64,000 nucleotides of DNA from Tribonema minus (Eukaryota; Sar; Xanthophyceae; Tribonematales; Tribonemataceae): positions 682,001-746,000 of the forward strand of contig JAFCMP010000368.1 in NCBI GenBank assembly GCA_017506865.1, read 5' to 3'. The notes beneath the pieces are model-generated. The model had not been told where the DNA came from, ran no database searches, and saw only the letters and a program-made list of their open reading frames with translations. Position 1 is the stretch's first letter; each line of letters opens with the position of its first letter. This document shows positions 25,101-40,100 of this stretch, piece after piece. Position numbers and translations under genes: made by a program.

Positions 25101-28100
25101 ACGCCAGAAAGCCGTCAAACTGCAGCAAAGTGCGCAGCAGTGTAAATCTTGATCATTGTTATTGGCGGCCACAGCTAGTTGTTGCATGCAAAAAAAGCCT
25201 GCTCCGCCAGAAAACCGTCAAACTGCCGCGAGGCCAGTCAGCAGCATTGGTCTCTCAAAGAAGCGTTGATCATTGCCCACGGCGTAAAAAAGCCCGACGT
25301 GCATGGTACTTCTAGATGATTACCACTGGTGACCACTGCTGGCTTTCGCATGCAACAAGTGCCTGTTCCGATGTGCGTCTTGAATATTATCACTTAGAGC
25401 GCCGCCAACTCAAAGCCTACCGCCTTGACGGACGCCAGAAAGCCGTTGAACTGCAGCGAAGCAAGAAGCATTGTAACTACCTATTCATTCAAGCTCAGGG
25501 CGCAAAAAAGCGCAGATGATGGGTGTCAAGCTTGCTACCAGAATGTACGTGTATCTTGTGACAAGTCGATGGTGTCCCAATGTGCAGTCATTATCAATTA
25601 TCAACGAACATCACCAATGGAACCCCCCCCCAAGCATTTATACATGATATGAATCAATCAGCAGCAACGGAAAGGTGTGAAAGCCGGCGTGAAAAGACGG
25701 GGGCAATGCTGACCGTCACCCCGAGCCTACTAGTTGCTGACTCTGATGAAGATGCAACAGCGCTCAGGTTTTTTTTTGCTTTTCTGCTAAATGGCAGTTT
25801 GCACATGCAATTTTACCATTGGCTGCTCGTAGAACTGCAAACTTCAACCGCACTTCACATAATGACGCATCTGCCTCATGTGCTGGTGTGAGAGCGTGGG
25901 ATGCCTCCGCAGCACTTGAAGTACAAAATGAAACTCAAAACTACGACAATACCCCACACTTCGACACAAGCAAATCAACTACACTGCACAACACACTATC
26001 TGCCTCACCTGCTGGCGCGATGGTGCGGGATGCCTCCGCAGCACAGACAGCGTAGGGAAGTGCCTGAGGCAGCGGTGCAACGCAGAGAGGATAATTAGAT
26101 TCAATCACAAGCATTAATTTGAACAATGATGAATTTCACAACACGTGAATTCACCCATGTAAATGGGTTCACAAAGTGCCTGCGGCAATGAGGACGCCCC
26201 TAAGGAACAGAGACAGGCCGAGTGCACCAGCCATTGATATCACAATGAATATTCACACAGAAGTCTTTTTGCCTACTGTGGATATGGTGGCACTGTTTGT
26301 CTCGTGGCCAATGACTGCAGCAGCGGCAACCACGTTTATTGGTGAAAGGCACTTGCGGCCGACCATCTCTTGTCACCTAGAGCTCTACGATCTTTGATTC
26401 GTTTTTCACTCACCACCGTCTTATCCTTCTTGATGCTGCTGGTGCTCGGCATGCAATGTTAAATGGCCACAGGATGCAGACGCGATGGTGAGGAGTATGA
26501 CAGTAGACTTGCAATAAGACACTTGCAGGAAGACACGGAGCACTGCTCCCCGGAGCGCTGCAATGGCAATAACCTCAGGTACAGCATAGCCCATCACCAC
26601 ATTGCGCAATACCACAAGTTCGCTCGTTGCACTGAGGACTTTTACTTGCACTGAGGACTATTTGCGCACAACACCTCCCCCCACCCCCTTACGTGCACTC
26701 CTAGCCCTACCCCTAACCCTAATCTCAACCGTAACTTTAACCCTAACCCCAACCGCACTTCATCATCACCAAGGTTGATATTGGCCAACAGTGGCAAGCG
26801 TTTCTGACCCCATGGCACACCCAACTCCTAACCCTACCCCCTAACCCTGATGAAAAGTGCCATCAACAGCGTCTCTCAAGCAGTACTCCAGTAACACTTG
26901 AAGGAAAGCGTCGCATAGGCAGCTGCCATGCTGGCCAACAGCAGTGAGCAGCTTAACTGACCCAACTGCAAGTCATGACATGTACTTCAAGCACCTCCAG
27001 TGGCGTTCTTGGGGAGCTACTCCGAACCTACGCACAGTGAAGTATGCATGAATGCTACTTCAACAACACTACCCACCATGGCATTCAGTGCCCTCACTGC
27101 AACACCCTGCCCCTACAAAGTGCTCTCATTTTCAAACGCTTTCAAATAATCGGAACTTGTATGGGAATGAGAGCACTGCTTACACAGCGCAAATGGTGAG
27201 AAAATGAGATCGCTCACCTCAAGATCTTTTTGCCGACGGTGATGTTGGCCAACAGCATGAACTCCTCCACTAGAGCGTTCGCCTGTCGCACAAAGACGCA
27301 TGTGTGAACACAAGGGGCAACTTCAGCTGCACCCATGCAGTGCTGTCATATGTATACGGTACTTCGAAGTATTTATTACTTCCAGTTAAGGGGCAGACAT
27401 CCTATGGAAGATGCAGGATTTGCTCTTGTGCTCCTCGTGTCAAGTGTGTGCTCACACGCATTGGTGAACGCAGCCGGACGCAATCACTACCAACACTGGT
27501 AGACTTCAGTCATGAACATTTAGGGGGAGCTCTGTTACAATATGGCGCTGTTGCACAATTAGGGTTACATACCCTAGTTCAGGTTTGCACTTAAGGTTGT
27601 AGTTGACGTGCAGTTTTGTTCGCGAGCTGCTCGAGATCAGCTCCAGATCATTGGTTTAGGTGACTCAGCAATCCTGAGCTGGCATGCCAGATTTGCTGCT
27701 GATAGTAATATCACTTTCTTCCTTCCTTCAGCTTCCTTTCACCGGCTTCCTTACCGGCAACAAGTTCAAGGATGGGGCAGGGCTGGAGGCACCAGGCGTT
27801 GTCACCTCTGGCCCTCTTTGGGGGTATTAGGCCACACTGGCCACCACCCCCTAGCCCAGAGCAAACTAAAGCACGCATTTGAGGGCACTATCAGCAACCT
27901 GCTGCGCACGCCCGCCACACTCATGGTGCAGTTCCCACCCCTGACGGGTCGCAATGACGGCAAAGACGAAGTCCGCTTCAAAGTTCCGGTGCAGCAGGCG
28001 ATCAGCAAGCGCGCCAGCGCGTGCGAGCATGCGTGCGTGCGGGCGGCAGGCGCCTAACCCTAACCCTAACCCTTACCCTAACCATAAGCATTGATGAGAG

Positions 28101-31100
28101 CTCCAACGCAGCAAAGCGTCGGCACAGCACGCTTGCTAATCGTGATGTGGATTTTTGAATCGCCGACATTGGGACCGATCAGAAGTCCCACCACAAAAGC
28201 GGCTCTCGTGCGTGGCACGCTTGCTAATAGCCTGCCCATGTGCGCTTGCTCGAACGCGTGGTGTGCGCGCTTGCTGATTGCCTGCCATGCCAGAGCTTTG
28301 AAAAATAAAATATGCTATTGCCGACATTGGGACCCGTCAGAGGTGGAAACCCCACCATGGGAGTGGCAGGCATGCGCATCGGGCTGGTGACATCTGCAAC
28401 AGATACTTGAAGTGCAGCACCACTACCAGAAGTTTCATCTCGTGCGGCGAGGCGTGCTGCGCTCACCTCTTTAAGCGCGTACATCTGCACGTCGGTGGGG
28501 TTCTGGCTCTCGCTGTCCAGCACAAAGCGCACCTGCAGTTGCGCAACAGACAAGGGAGGATTATAGTTACAGCTATGGCAAGAGTGGCCTATGAGGATTA
28601 AACCGCACCTGCAGTAGCGTGCATCAGGATAAGGTAGGATTGGAGGTACGGTTGGGGTAAAAAAGGTCAAAGAGAGGGCTGATGTTTGACTGTATTAGGC
28701 CTGCGCAGTGCACAAAAATCAAGGGATAGGTAGAATCAAATGGTAAATCAAGGGACAGGTAGGATCGAACAGTTTGTGAAAATACGGCAAGTATTACGTG
28801 AGGTCAGGGTGTCGCTGTCCAGCACAAAGCGCACTTGCAGTTGCGCGCATCAGGACAAGGCTTGGATTTTTGCAATCAGGGTTAGGCAGGGGCGACCAGG
28901 GCGCAGTGCGCCAGTGCCCAGCAGTATTGCGCAACAGGCAGGATTGGACGTATCGTTAGGAAGAGAATGGCCAAGGAGAGGGCTGACATTCGATTTGAGT
29001 TAGGCCTGCACAGTGCAAAACATCAAGGGGTACATAAGTTCAAATGGGTGGTGAGAATAGGGTAGGTATCAGGTGAGGTCTGGCTCTCGCTACTCACCCA
29101 CACGAACAAGCGAGTTGAGTGTCAGCGCTCCGGCGTCAAGATTGGAAATTTACCTACTCACTCATTCACTTACTCACTCACACAATTGACTCGAGGGTCA
29201 GCGCTCCGGCGCGCCTGCAGCGGATATTGGAAATCTACGTACTCACTTACTCGATCACTCACTTATTCATCTCCGGTGACGTGAGTATCAGCGCTCCGGC
29301 GTCGAGCCTGCAGATTGAAAGTTTACCTACTCACTCACTCACTCACCTCCGGTGACGCGAGTGTCAGCGCTCCGGCGTCAAGCCTGCGCTTCCGGAAAAT
29401 CTTGGCGAGCTTGTTCAGCTGCCTGACGCTCGTGGCCCTGTACAGCAGTGTGGAAAGAGGCGAACACAACAATGAGCGCTGTCTTCGCTCATGTATGCAC
29501 ACATAAGCATATAAATATGGTCGGCTGAACGAGGGATCATCACTGAGAGCACGCCTGAATATGTACACTGGCAATGTTGTTCTTGCAGGAGATGATCTTG
29601 TGAACTCTGCGCAATCTGTCTGAGCACTGTGGCAGCGTGTTGAGCACTGCCATGATGCGGTGCGTCACCGCTCACCAATCTGAGCCTTGGCGCGATGCAT
29701 CGTGACGGTACTGCCCCGCACGCATGAAGCATGAAGCAGGCTGCATACGAAGCGGACCACTGCGAAACAAACGTCTAACCCTAGCCCTAACCCTATCCCT
29801 AATCCTAACCCTAACCCTATGGGGGGCGCAGGCAGTGCTGCGCCTTCGGCAGCTTCACAGATTTTTTGGGGGAAGAAGAAGTCCTTTTGCCAGTTGAACT
29901 TCTTCTGCCAGTTTGAGCAGCTCAACCGGGATCTTCTCTACTACGCTTGTTGTGCGGTCAAGAGTGACGCGCACCTGTGAACACAGTCTCTACAGATGCG
30001 TCAAACCAGGCTACTTCAATGCATCCAATTCGTTAAAAATGCAGTGATTCGTCGTATTTCCTCATCTGACTGCGATGACACACAGCGGTTGCCAAATATC
30101 AACCTGAGCCTCGACATCATGAGCTGGGATGCGCTTAGGGTTAGAGTTACTTCCTCGACTTGCGCACCTGACATTGGTCATGTCGGGACATTCTTGACTA
30201 CACTGATTGTATCTGTGCCAGTGAACGCAGTCTCTGCTGATACGCCAACGCAGGCTCTTGTGACGCTTCCAGTTCATTTATACAGCAGGAATTTGTCAAA
30301 GTCCTCCTCACCTGACTGCCAAAACACACAGCGGTTGCAAACCATCACCCTTCTCCTCAACATCATGAGCTGCGTTGCGCCGAGGGTTACTGTTAGTTTC
30401 TCGAATCACGCACCTGACGTCAGTCATGTTAAGACATTCGTGACTTCGCTAATTGTATGGCCAGATGTGATGCATATCTGTGCCAGTGAACACAGTCTCT
30501 ACTGACGCGCCAAAGCGGGCTATTCCAATGCTTCCAATTCGTTGTCTACTATGCGGAATTGAAAAATGTCCTCACCTGACTGCGGAACAAAGGGCTCTGC
30601 CCTACGCACCTGACGTCAGTCATGTTGAAATTGGAACAGGCTGACTAGCCCTCGCACTCGCCAACTACTAACCTCAACTTCATGAGCTGGGTTGTGCTTA
30701 GGGTTAGGGTTGGTTGGTTCCCCGGATCACGCACCTGACATCAGTCATGTTGGGGTCATCAATCATCATCTGCGCCTCGTTGTACGTCAGGCTGGCGATG
30801 CTGTGGATGATACTCTTGAAGAAGTCGACCTGCGGCGGCGGCACTTACGACAGTTACGGCGGTTACGGAAGATACGTAACTGAAATTCACTGCCCTTCAG
30901 CATTTGAAGCGCTTGAGATGTGTCTCGCAAGCGGCAGTGCCGGACAGGAGTTGAAGAAGCAGTTGAAGATCGGGCAGGGGTTAGCGCAGCATTGCGCGGG
31001 CATGTGAAAGACACTGGCGGGCACTTGGGGCATGTGCGCTGATGTCGTGGGGACCGATAATGGGAGAAGGGTGCCGCCCGGTGCGCAGTGCGCTGCGTTC

Positions 31101-34100
31101 AAAGGTTTTGGGCTAGGGTTAGGATGAGGGCATGCATGTTTGGTGACAGGTTCACCCTGCGGCGTTTGCACGCAGCATTGCAGCACCGCTACCGTAACCT
31201 TAACCCTGACCCTAATGCTCACCCTAAACCTGACCCTAAACCTAACCCCCACCCAACCCTAACTGCGCGACTCACAGGCGCCGACGTCAACAATGACATG
31301 ACATTGCAAGGCGGACGACTGTCATGTCGATAAATTTCAACAAGTTCATAGTTGACGTTGGACACGGTGCATCCTAACACTAACCCTAACGCTAAGGCTG
31401 TGGCAGTCATCTTGCACACTGAACATTTGCAGCGCTACAGGGGGTACGTAGAGCGCCGTTTGCATACATACATACCTCATATAGACGTCGACATACATCT
31501 ACGATGTGGCACGACGTGCAGCTCGCCAGCACTGGCATCACAGGACGTTGCCAAGTTGAAGACTCATGAGAGTAAACTCTGCGTGCGCGGCTTGGAAACG
31601 ACAGACTCCAAATTTGTGGCAGGGCACGCTTTTGCACACACACACACCTCATAGACCACGGCAGTCATCGTACACATTGACTGTTGCCATTGCTGCAGTG
31701 CGCACGTATGTCGACGTGCCTGGTGTGATTTGGCACGCCGCTGAGCTCTTAGGGTTAGGGTTAGGGTTAGAGTTACCAACTCCAGCGTCACACGACGTTG
31801 CCACATTCAAGACTCGTAAGAACAAGTTGTGTGAGCGCGGTTCAAGAACAGCGCGTTCCACACTTGTGACAGTCGGCATTGCCTATTGAATTTCTGTTGA
31901 GGAGGGCAGGCACATTTTGCGTACATACATACCTCTACGATTTCGCCTTCTGGCGTGATCTCCCACAGCACTGTGAAGGCAAACCTGCAGAAGTATGAGC
32001 GAACGGAGAGTGTTGCCAGAGTTAAAGTTAGGGTTAGTTGTGCAGGGGTGGGGATTCAAAATGTAGGCTGTAGGGTTTGCTCTCGGGCTGAGGTGAAGCC
32101 CGGGTGCATTTGAGGTGGTTTGTGAGACAGCGATTGGTGGGAGTCGACAAACACCTAACCTAACTCTGACCCTAACCCAAACCCTAAGCAAAGATGCCTT
32201 CTGCTGAGCACTGTGAGACTATGGCAACCCTGACCTTAATGTCAAGGCGCAAGCGCTGCAGTTGCTCGGAAAAGCCATCCGGGCAGAGTTTGCTGCGCAT
32301 ACGCTGTGCCGATGATCCATCGTCGCCCTTATTAGTTGCTCTTGTTGAACCAGCACGTAGTACTGAGGCAAAGATGTACACAAACGCTGCAGAATCATGC
32401 ATGGGCGGTGCAGCTATGCTCAGCGCACCTGTCCTCGCCTACCTACCCACCCCTGACCTATCCCTAACCTTACTGCTAACTGTAACCCTAGCCTTAACCC
32501 TACACCTGCAACTAAGCAGCATTGACTCTGCAGGTCTTACTTGGCATCGCGTCTGACAGCTACTTAGGGTGCCATGAGAACTATGAACAGCGAGTGCCCT
32601 GAGGCAAAGGTCGGAGCAGCATTGCGGAATCTTCTTGATTCTCTCCAAGGGTTTTCTTTGTGTGTTTGGGGGCAAGTTTTATTGCATCAGCTTGTCCTGT
32701 TAAACCCTAACCCTTGACACAAGCAACTATAGTTCCTAGAGCAGTAATCGGAAGCCGGGGAAAAGTGCAGCAGAGAAACACTGCAGCGATGCTCAGCGCA
32801 CCTGTCCTCGCCGCCGCGCAGCGAGCACAGCGTCTCCGTCAGCAGACCTGCAGTCCAGTGGCGTGTAGCAGCAGGGGCAGGGGTGCAATGTCAAACTTCA
32901 AGTTGAAGAAGTGCAACGAGCAGAGCCATGCGTGCAGCCTTCTTTCAGACCAGCGAGAGTGGGACTTGCAAATGCCAGGAGGGCAGTACAGGCGGACGAG
33001 GGCAACAGTGTCATTTTCAAGGAGTGACACTCCATCGGCGTGCACCAGCAGGGGGCAGGAGTGCAGTGTCAAAGTACAGCAGCAGGTGCAGGGTGCAAGC
33101 AGTGGCCATTCTCCCGCACTGCAATGAAGCAATGGTGTTAAACCATCTTCAACGCCAATACTGCAAGGTGAGTGAAGACATGTACGTCACACGTCCAGCA
33201 CCGGCATCATTTCGCATTGCAGTAAAGCATTGATGCAGGTAGCCTGGCCTTGACACACAAACTCTGCAAAGTGAGGGGATACATACATACCTGGCAGCAC
33301 GTCCAGCGCCGGCATTTTACACATCGCAATGAAGCAGCGAAGACAGCCCGCGCTCGACAAACACAAACCGCAAAATGATGGTATACATACATACATATGG
33401 CAGCACTTCAGAACAAGACTGCAGAGTGAGGGGATACATACATACCTGGCAGCATGTCCAGGCGGCGCTCCACGAGGTACGTGGACGTGCTCCTGTTTGC
33501 CGCCTGCAGCAACGCTCAACCCACATATACGCTCGGGGTCAGAGTAGGCAATCCAAATGCGATCCGTACCGGCGTGAGTAAAATGGGGACACTCGGTGCG
33601 TCACGGTTGCTTAGGGTTAGGGTTAAGTAAACTGCGCTCGGCTGGCAGATAGCTGCAAGAAAAGGAACTGCAGAGCCCACCTGCGTCGCGAAGCCACACG
33701 GTTGAGGTTGCACAGCTTTGACCTAGAACTTCAAGAGACTGCACAGCGCTGGTCTATCATGGCCACCTCTATGAGCCTCGCCCTTATCCCAAAGCCCGGC
33801 GCTATTGCTAACCCCAACCCTGACCGCAACCCCAGTCCCTAACCCTAAGATGACCACGAGAGCGCTCATGTCAATGGGCATGGCACTGCCGGGCTGCACA
33901 CCGTGCTGATTTTCTCTTGCAGTCATGATCACGAATCCATTCATGATCATGATAATTGCTTTAATGGTGGTCGCGCATTTTGAGGTCCATGGCGCTGCCG
34001 GGGCTGCACAGAGCTTAGTTTCTGTTCTCTGCAATCATGATCACAAGCCGATTTCATACTCATGAACATCGTATTTATGGTGGCCACGCACCTCGAGGTC

Positions 34101-37100
34101 CATGGCACTGCCGGGCTTCACTTACTTCGCTGCAATCATGATCATGAATTGAATCATATTCATGAACACTGAGTTCATGATGGCCACGCACCTCAAGGTC
34201 CGTGGCGCACACCGGCTCATTTCTCTTTCATTCATGATCATGCTTCAAATCATATTCATGTATATTCACGAACACTGCATTCATGATGGCCGCGCACCTC
34301 GAGGTCCATGGCGCTGCCGGGCTGCACAAAGTGCGTGACGTCAGCAATGTGCACGCCGACCTGCAGCGTGCGCAGACGGCAGAATGTGATGATGCTCAGT
34401 AGCGTGTGGTGATGCTCAGCACAGATTGTGGCGATGCTCAACGTGTGACGCCTTAGGGTTAGGGTTAGGCGAAGTGCACACCCGACCTGCAGCGTGCAAA
34501 TTGTGGTGATGCTCAATGCGGAATGCGACGATTGCTCCGAGCACAATGTGGTGATGCTCAGCGCTTCACGTGAACTTTGACCTGCGGGGCGCGCAGAGAG
34601 CAGGTTGTGGTGATGCTCAGCGCAGAATGTGGTGATGCTCCGTGCAGAATGCAGTGATGCCCAAAGCATCAGAGTCGCAGGCAAGGCAGTCACCTACTTA
34701 GCAAGAACATGCGCTGCAGCCCAAGCGATATCAGCTGCGCTAGCCGGCACAAGCAGGACTAACAGTGATCGGGCCCCTTTCGTTGGCTGTAGCATTTCTG
34801 TAGCTCCCGCAAATACCCGCTGAAAAATGATGCACCAACAACTTTCCAATTCTATGCCGTTGCCTCGATATTGCTATTGGCTCCCGCGAATAACTGCTGG
34901 ACAACAATGCCCCATTAAACTTAAACTTTTGTGCCGTTGCCTCTATGTTGCCGTTGTACAGAAAAACGGCGCACTAGCACCCTTAAATTGTTGTGTAGAA
35001 AACGACGCACTATCAAACTTCAACCTATGTGCCGTTGCCTCAATGTTGCCGTTGGGCAGAGAAAACGACGCACTAGGAAACTTCAACTTTTGTACCAAAA
35101 ACGACGCCGATCAAACTTCACCTTTTGTGCCGTTACCTCAATGTTATCGTTGGGCAGAAAATGACGCACTATCAAACTTCAACTTTTGTGCCAAAGACAA
35201 CATATCATACTTCAACTTCTGTGCCATTAACTCAACGTTGCCGTCGGGCAATCAGCTCCTAACCCTAACCGTAACCCTAACCCTATCCCTAACCTTAACC
35301 CTAGCTGGCACAAGCAGGGCGACCGAAGACCAAGCCCCTTGCGTGCCCTGTCTCCGATCAATACTTCCCACAAAGCAAGCATTGCTAGACAACGCACCAG
35401 CAAACTTCAACTTCTGTGCCATTACCTCAATGTTGCCGTTGGGCAGCGGGCGCGCGTGCAGCGCGTCGTCGATGTCCTTGCAGCCCGGGGGGTCGATGCT
35501 GAGCGCTGGCACGTGGCGCATGTCCCTCCTTCCCACGGAATTTTCTGCCGTGATCTGCGCGCCAGGGGGGGGGGCGCAATGCATGGCATCGCTCAGAAAC
35601 GGCCGTGTCGCGCAGAGCGGCCCAGAAATTCAGTATTCAGTCAGGGTACGCATGGTATACCTGCCAATCCACAAAGTACTTGCCAGTCCACAGGAGGTGT
35701 CTCATGATGGACTCCACAGAGTACAGGGGTGCCGCAAGCATGTACTACAGAGTACAGTATTCAAGGGGTATGTATGCGAAGTACAGTATGCGAGGGGTGT
35801 GCATGGTATATCTGCCAGTCCAAAGGGGTAGGCATGGTATACCCGCCAGTCCACGGGGGTGTGCCCCAACCAGTCCACAGGGGGCGACTCATGATGGACT
35901 CCACATAATGCAGCCGCATGCATGTACTACAAAGTACAGTAGTCAGGGGGCACGCATGGTATCCATACCTGCCAGTCCACGGGGGTATACCTGCCAGATC
36001 ACAAGAAGTGAGTCGTGATGGACTCCACAGAGTACACGGTGTGCACGTACTACTTGAAGTACGAAGTTAGGGGGTATGTATGGTATACCTGCCAGTCCAC
36101 GGGGGGCAGGCACGCCAGCACCTTCCCGCTGAAGGCGTCGTGGGGAATGTCGTGCTCCAGCAGGATGACCTGACACGCGACGCGAAAACAAAAGAGCAGC
36201 ATCGCTCAGTGACTGCGCACCTCGTTCAGACAAGCCCTATGTGAAGGCTGTGGTGGCGAGGGTTAGGGTAACCTAGGGTACCCTAACCCTGACCGCCACG
36301 CCAACATTCTTCTTCGATCGCCTGTGTGCACTTCACTTTTTGAAGTGCCATCCGAGGGGAGAGGGACCTGCGCGTGATGAGACATGCAGCACCACTCAGC
36401 AGTGGCCGCCCAGGCGTTGTTCAAATGCAACGCGCCTCTGTACCTGCAGCTGCTGCTCAGGGCTAGGGTCAGGATTAGGTAAGGTGTAGGTTTAGGGTTA
36501 GGGTTAGGGTTACCTGTACAACAACTGTACAGCATGCGTTGTACAGGTACTAGGGTGCGTTGCATCGACGATGCCTGGGTCATACAGACTTAGGGTTAGC
36601 TAACCCTAACCCTAACCCTAAGATGCAGGTGCTGTCAATCCAGGAGGATGACCTGGAGCGTGACGAGAAAAGAAACACAGCAACGCTCAGCAGTGGCCGC
36701 TTGCATCGGTGCTCCCAATCAAGGTCGACGCCCGTCACAATAGCACGCTCTCCAAGGCCTGCAGCTGTTAATTGCTGCTATGCACGACGTGGCTGCTTCC
36801 GCAGCACGCAGCAAGTGTCGTACCCCCTCAGCAGGGCACGGCAGATGCCAGCCAATGACGAACAATTCAGCAAGATGAGGGTACGTAGGTACGATCGCCT
36901 CAATTGTCGTACCCGCAAAGCAGGGCTTGGCAGATGCCAGCCAAAGACAACGCCTTCAGCCCAAGGAAGTGCTTGCTGTGCAGCATCTCACGCGTCCTCA
37001 GCGCACATGCTGAAACATGAGGGCAGTATGCATTAGATGACGAGCAGGAGCATGCTGATACTTACGCCCCCCCATCTCAGTGACCTATACACACAATTAT

Positions 37101-40100
37101 ACATACCTCCGTCTCGGTGGACTTGTCGCCAGAGCTGCCAAGTATTCCCGGTGAGTGCTGAGTGAGCCGGGCGAAACATGAACCCATACATGCCTCACAG
37201 GCAGCACAGGGCCCGTCTGTGGACCCCTACTTCGCAGTGCCCGTGACTTGCATGAACCACCAGCTGGAGGTGCCGTACGGCAATGTCATTTATCGTGCCT
37301 GAGTACTTTGTAAGCAAGGGGGCCACACATATACCCTTACATACCTCCGTCTCGGTGGACTTGTCGCCGGAGCTGCCCAGGGTCCTCAGGTAGTGACCGA
37401 GCGGGAACCTGCGGTACAGGGCGGAACAGATACCGACTCAGACCTAGACTCAGAGACTCAGAGCTGAACTCTGAATACTTTATCATTATTGAAGTCGCAC
37501 TCAGGGCCTCAGACATGACAACACGCCGAATTTTAGAATCACAGATCAGTGAATGAGTGTGTGCTGACTGAACGAGTCTCGGCGGTCAATGCGGGCACTG
37601 CCTTCGGGTGGCAGGTGATGCACAGGCAGTTGGCGCCGTGCTGGAGGGCAATGATTAATGAATGAACAAATGAATGGATGTAATGGATGAGTGAATTCAA
37701 GCACTGCCTTCCGGGGCAAATGACATACGGGCAGTTGGTGGGCCACGAGTTAATGGACACGATGATGCGCTTGCCTCCAGTGCGGAGCGTTGCCTCGCCT
37801 TCATGAATGAATGGAAGCTGTATGAAATCAATGATTCTGATCAATCAGTTGGGGCACTGCCTTCCGACGGCAGCGGACGTGCCAGCTGCTGCGCCCTATA
37901 CTGTAGCGCTGAGCATTGCCCTGGCTTGGGTACAGCTTGATCAATGCATGCTGACTGAATGAAGACCATACAGAAATGATGAATTAATGGATGAATGAAT
38001 GAATGAACCGTAGCACTGCGGAGGACGCACTGGCAGTTGGCAGGCCACGAGTTGGTGGACACGATAATGCGCTCCGCGCTGGAGGGCAATCATTAATGCA
38101 TGAATGAATAAATGAATTGATGGATGAGTGAATTCGAGCACTGCCTTCCGGCGGAAGAAGACGTACCGGCAGTTGGCGGGCCATGAGTCTATGGACACGA
38201 TGATGCGCTTGCCCTCCAGCGCTGAGCGCTGCCGTGTCTGTATGCGAACCTTCGGAATCTGCACAAATGAGACAGCGACAACCGTTATTCATGCAAGCTG
38301 CAACATCTATATGTGCATGCATGCGCATCATGTATGCGAACCTTCAGGATCTGCATTGAATGAATGACCAAAATGCAAGCTTCAACATCTGTATGTGAAT
38401 TGTGAGATGTGCACGGGGGCATGCCAACAGCATCTGTGTGCGAGTCTTCGGAATCTGCTGCGCATGCGAATCTTCGAAAACTGCACAGGAGGGAGGCGTG
38501 GACCCAGTGACAACAGCAAAAATTGTTCATACAGTTTCAGTGCACGGAAACGCACAGGGGCATGCTGACGGCATCTGTGTGCAAACCTTCGGGATTTGCA
38601 CATGGCGAACAGACCGCATGACAGCAGCGACGATTGTGGGCAGCGCGTTCATGTAAACTTCAACATTTGTACGCAGATTGCTCAGATCTGCTCAGGCCCG
38701 GGTCAAACGGCAACAGTAAAGGTTGCGACCCGTGGTATCACGCAGCTTTCAACGTCAGTACGCACGGCATCGAGATGTATTCGGGCCAGATGCAACAGTG
38801 ACGGTTGTGGGCAGTGCACTCCTGCTATTTCCTGCAACTTTCAGGTACGTACGTTGCCGAACAGCATCTGTGAGGGAACTTTCGGGCTCTGCGCAAGCGT
38901 GGGTCGGACAGCAACAGCGGCGACCGCCAACCCTTACCCCAACCCTGCAACAATGGCAATGTGGTCCCCAGTGACACGCGCAATGAACTACGTCAAGTTC
39001 AAGGTTGAGCCTATCATCGACCTCAGACCGCCACGCTGTCTCTGACTCTAGCGTACTGTCTCAGTGCTCACCTTACTCTACCGCCGAGTCTGACTCTAAC
39101 TCCGACGCATGGCGACAGTGCCGCGCTTCTGCGCTCATTCAAGGGTAACCATCGAGGCTTTGATATCAGGGGCACGCTTCACCTGATCCTGCCGCTACGA
39201 GCAATCGCAACACCAGCCCCTTGCTCTAAACGCTGATTCTGACTCTGACTTTGACACACCGATTCTGAATCTGACTCTGGACCACTGATTCCGACTCTGA
39301 CTTTGACCCATGGCGGCAATGCTCACCTTCCTGTCCACAGGCACTAGCAGCGCGCTGCTTGTGCGCCCATTCGCCTGCACACGCGTACGGGGTAGGGTTA
39401 CGAACAGGGTTAAAGTTACACGAAGACACGAAACAAACAGCGAGCAGGAACGTGGGTTGCATCAGCAGATGGCTGAGAGACAGCGCAGCCCTCGTGAAAG
39501 TTTGATTTGAACCAAAAAGAAAGGGAATGAATACGTATACGAAGGCGGGAAAAGGAAAGAGTCTGGCTGCGGCGAATTGCCCATCTATAACGCTGCTTGT
39601 GCATGTGTGCGTCTCGGTCGATAACATTCTCGCACCTATTGTGGATGATAACTCGTCAACCTTGTGAGTACGGATGAAACGGACACCTGCTGCAGGTTTC
39701 CTGAACTGTCCACTTGAAAAGGTAGGCCTCTTGAAGTACACACTTGAAAGTAAACGCAGGCGTCTCATCGGCGGGCTGCTGAGTGCTCAATTGCCCAACT
39801 GTGGTCCCGCTTTCTGATGTAGCCTGGTGGATTCAACAGCTAAGCCAAGCAACCCAGCAAACTACGAGACCACCAATGAAACACCTATTTGTCGATGGTT
39901 GGGACATGCCCGTCTTCCAGGCGCCCCTGAGAGAGAGTGCGCCCTCAAAATTGGTCTCACCCTAACTCTGATGATAGTTGCAACTCTAAAGGGTTAGGGT
40001 TAGGGTTGGGGCGCACCCCACACCAAGCCCTAGTCCCTAGTTTCAACCCCAAAATGATTCCCTGGTTCACCTTACATTACACTAACCCTAACCCTAACCC

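Noticed and set aside
27608..28057. 149-codon plus-strand frame within DIS3 intron 23
   Set aside because: It contains repeat-like stretches (CTGACGGGTC, GATCAGCAAGCGCG) that recur near 28140-28370, and it has no domain or splice support.
34827..35831. 334-codon plus-strand frame
   Set aside because: It is antisense to DIS3 exon 16 and its echoes. The apparent length comes from tandem copies without stops.
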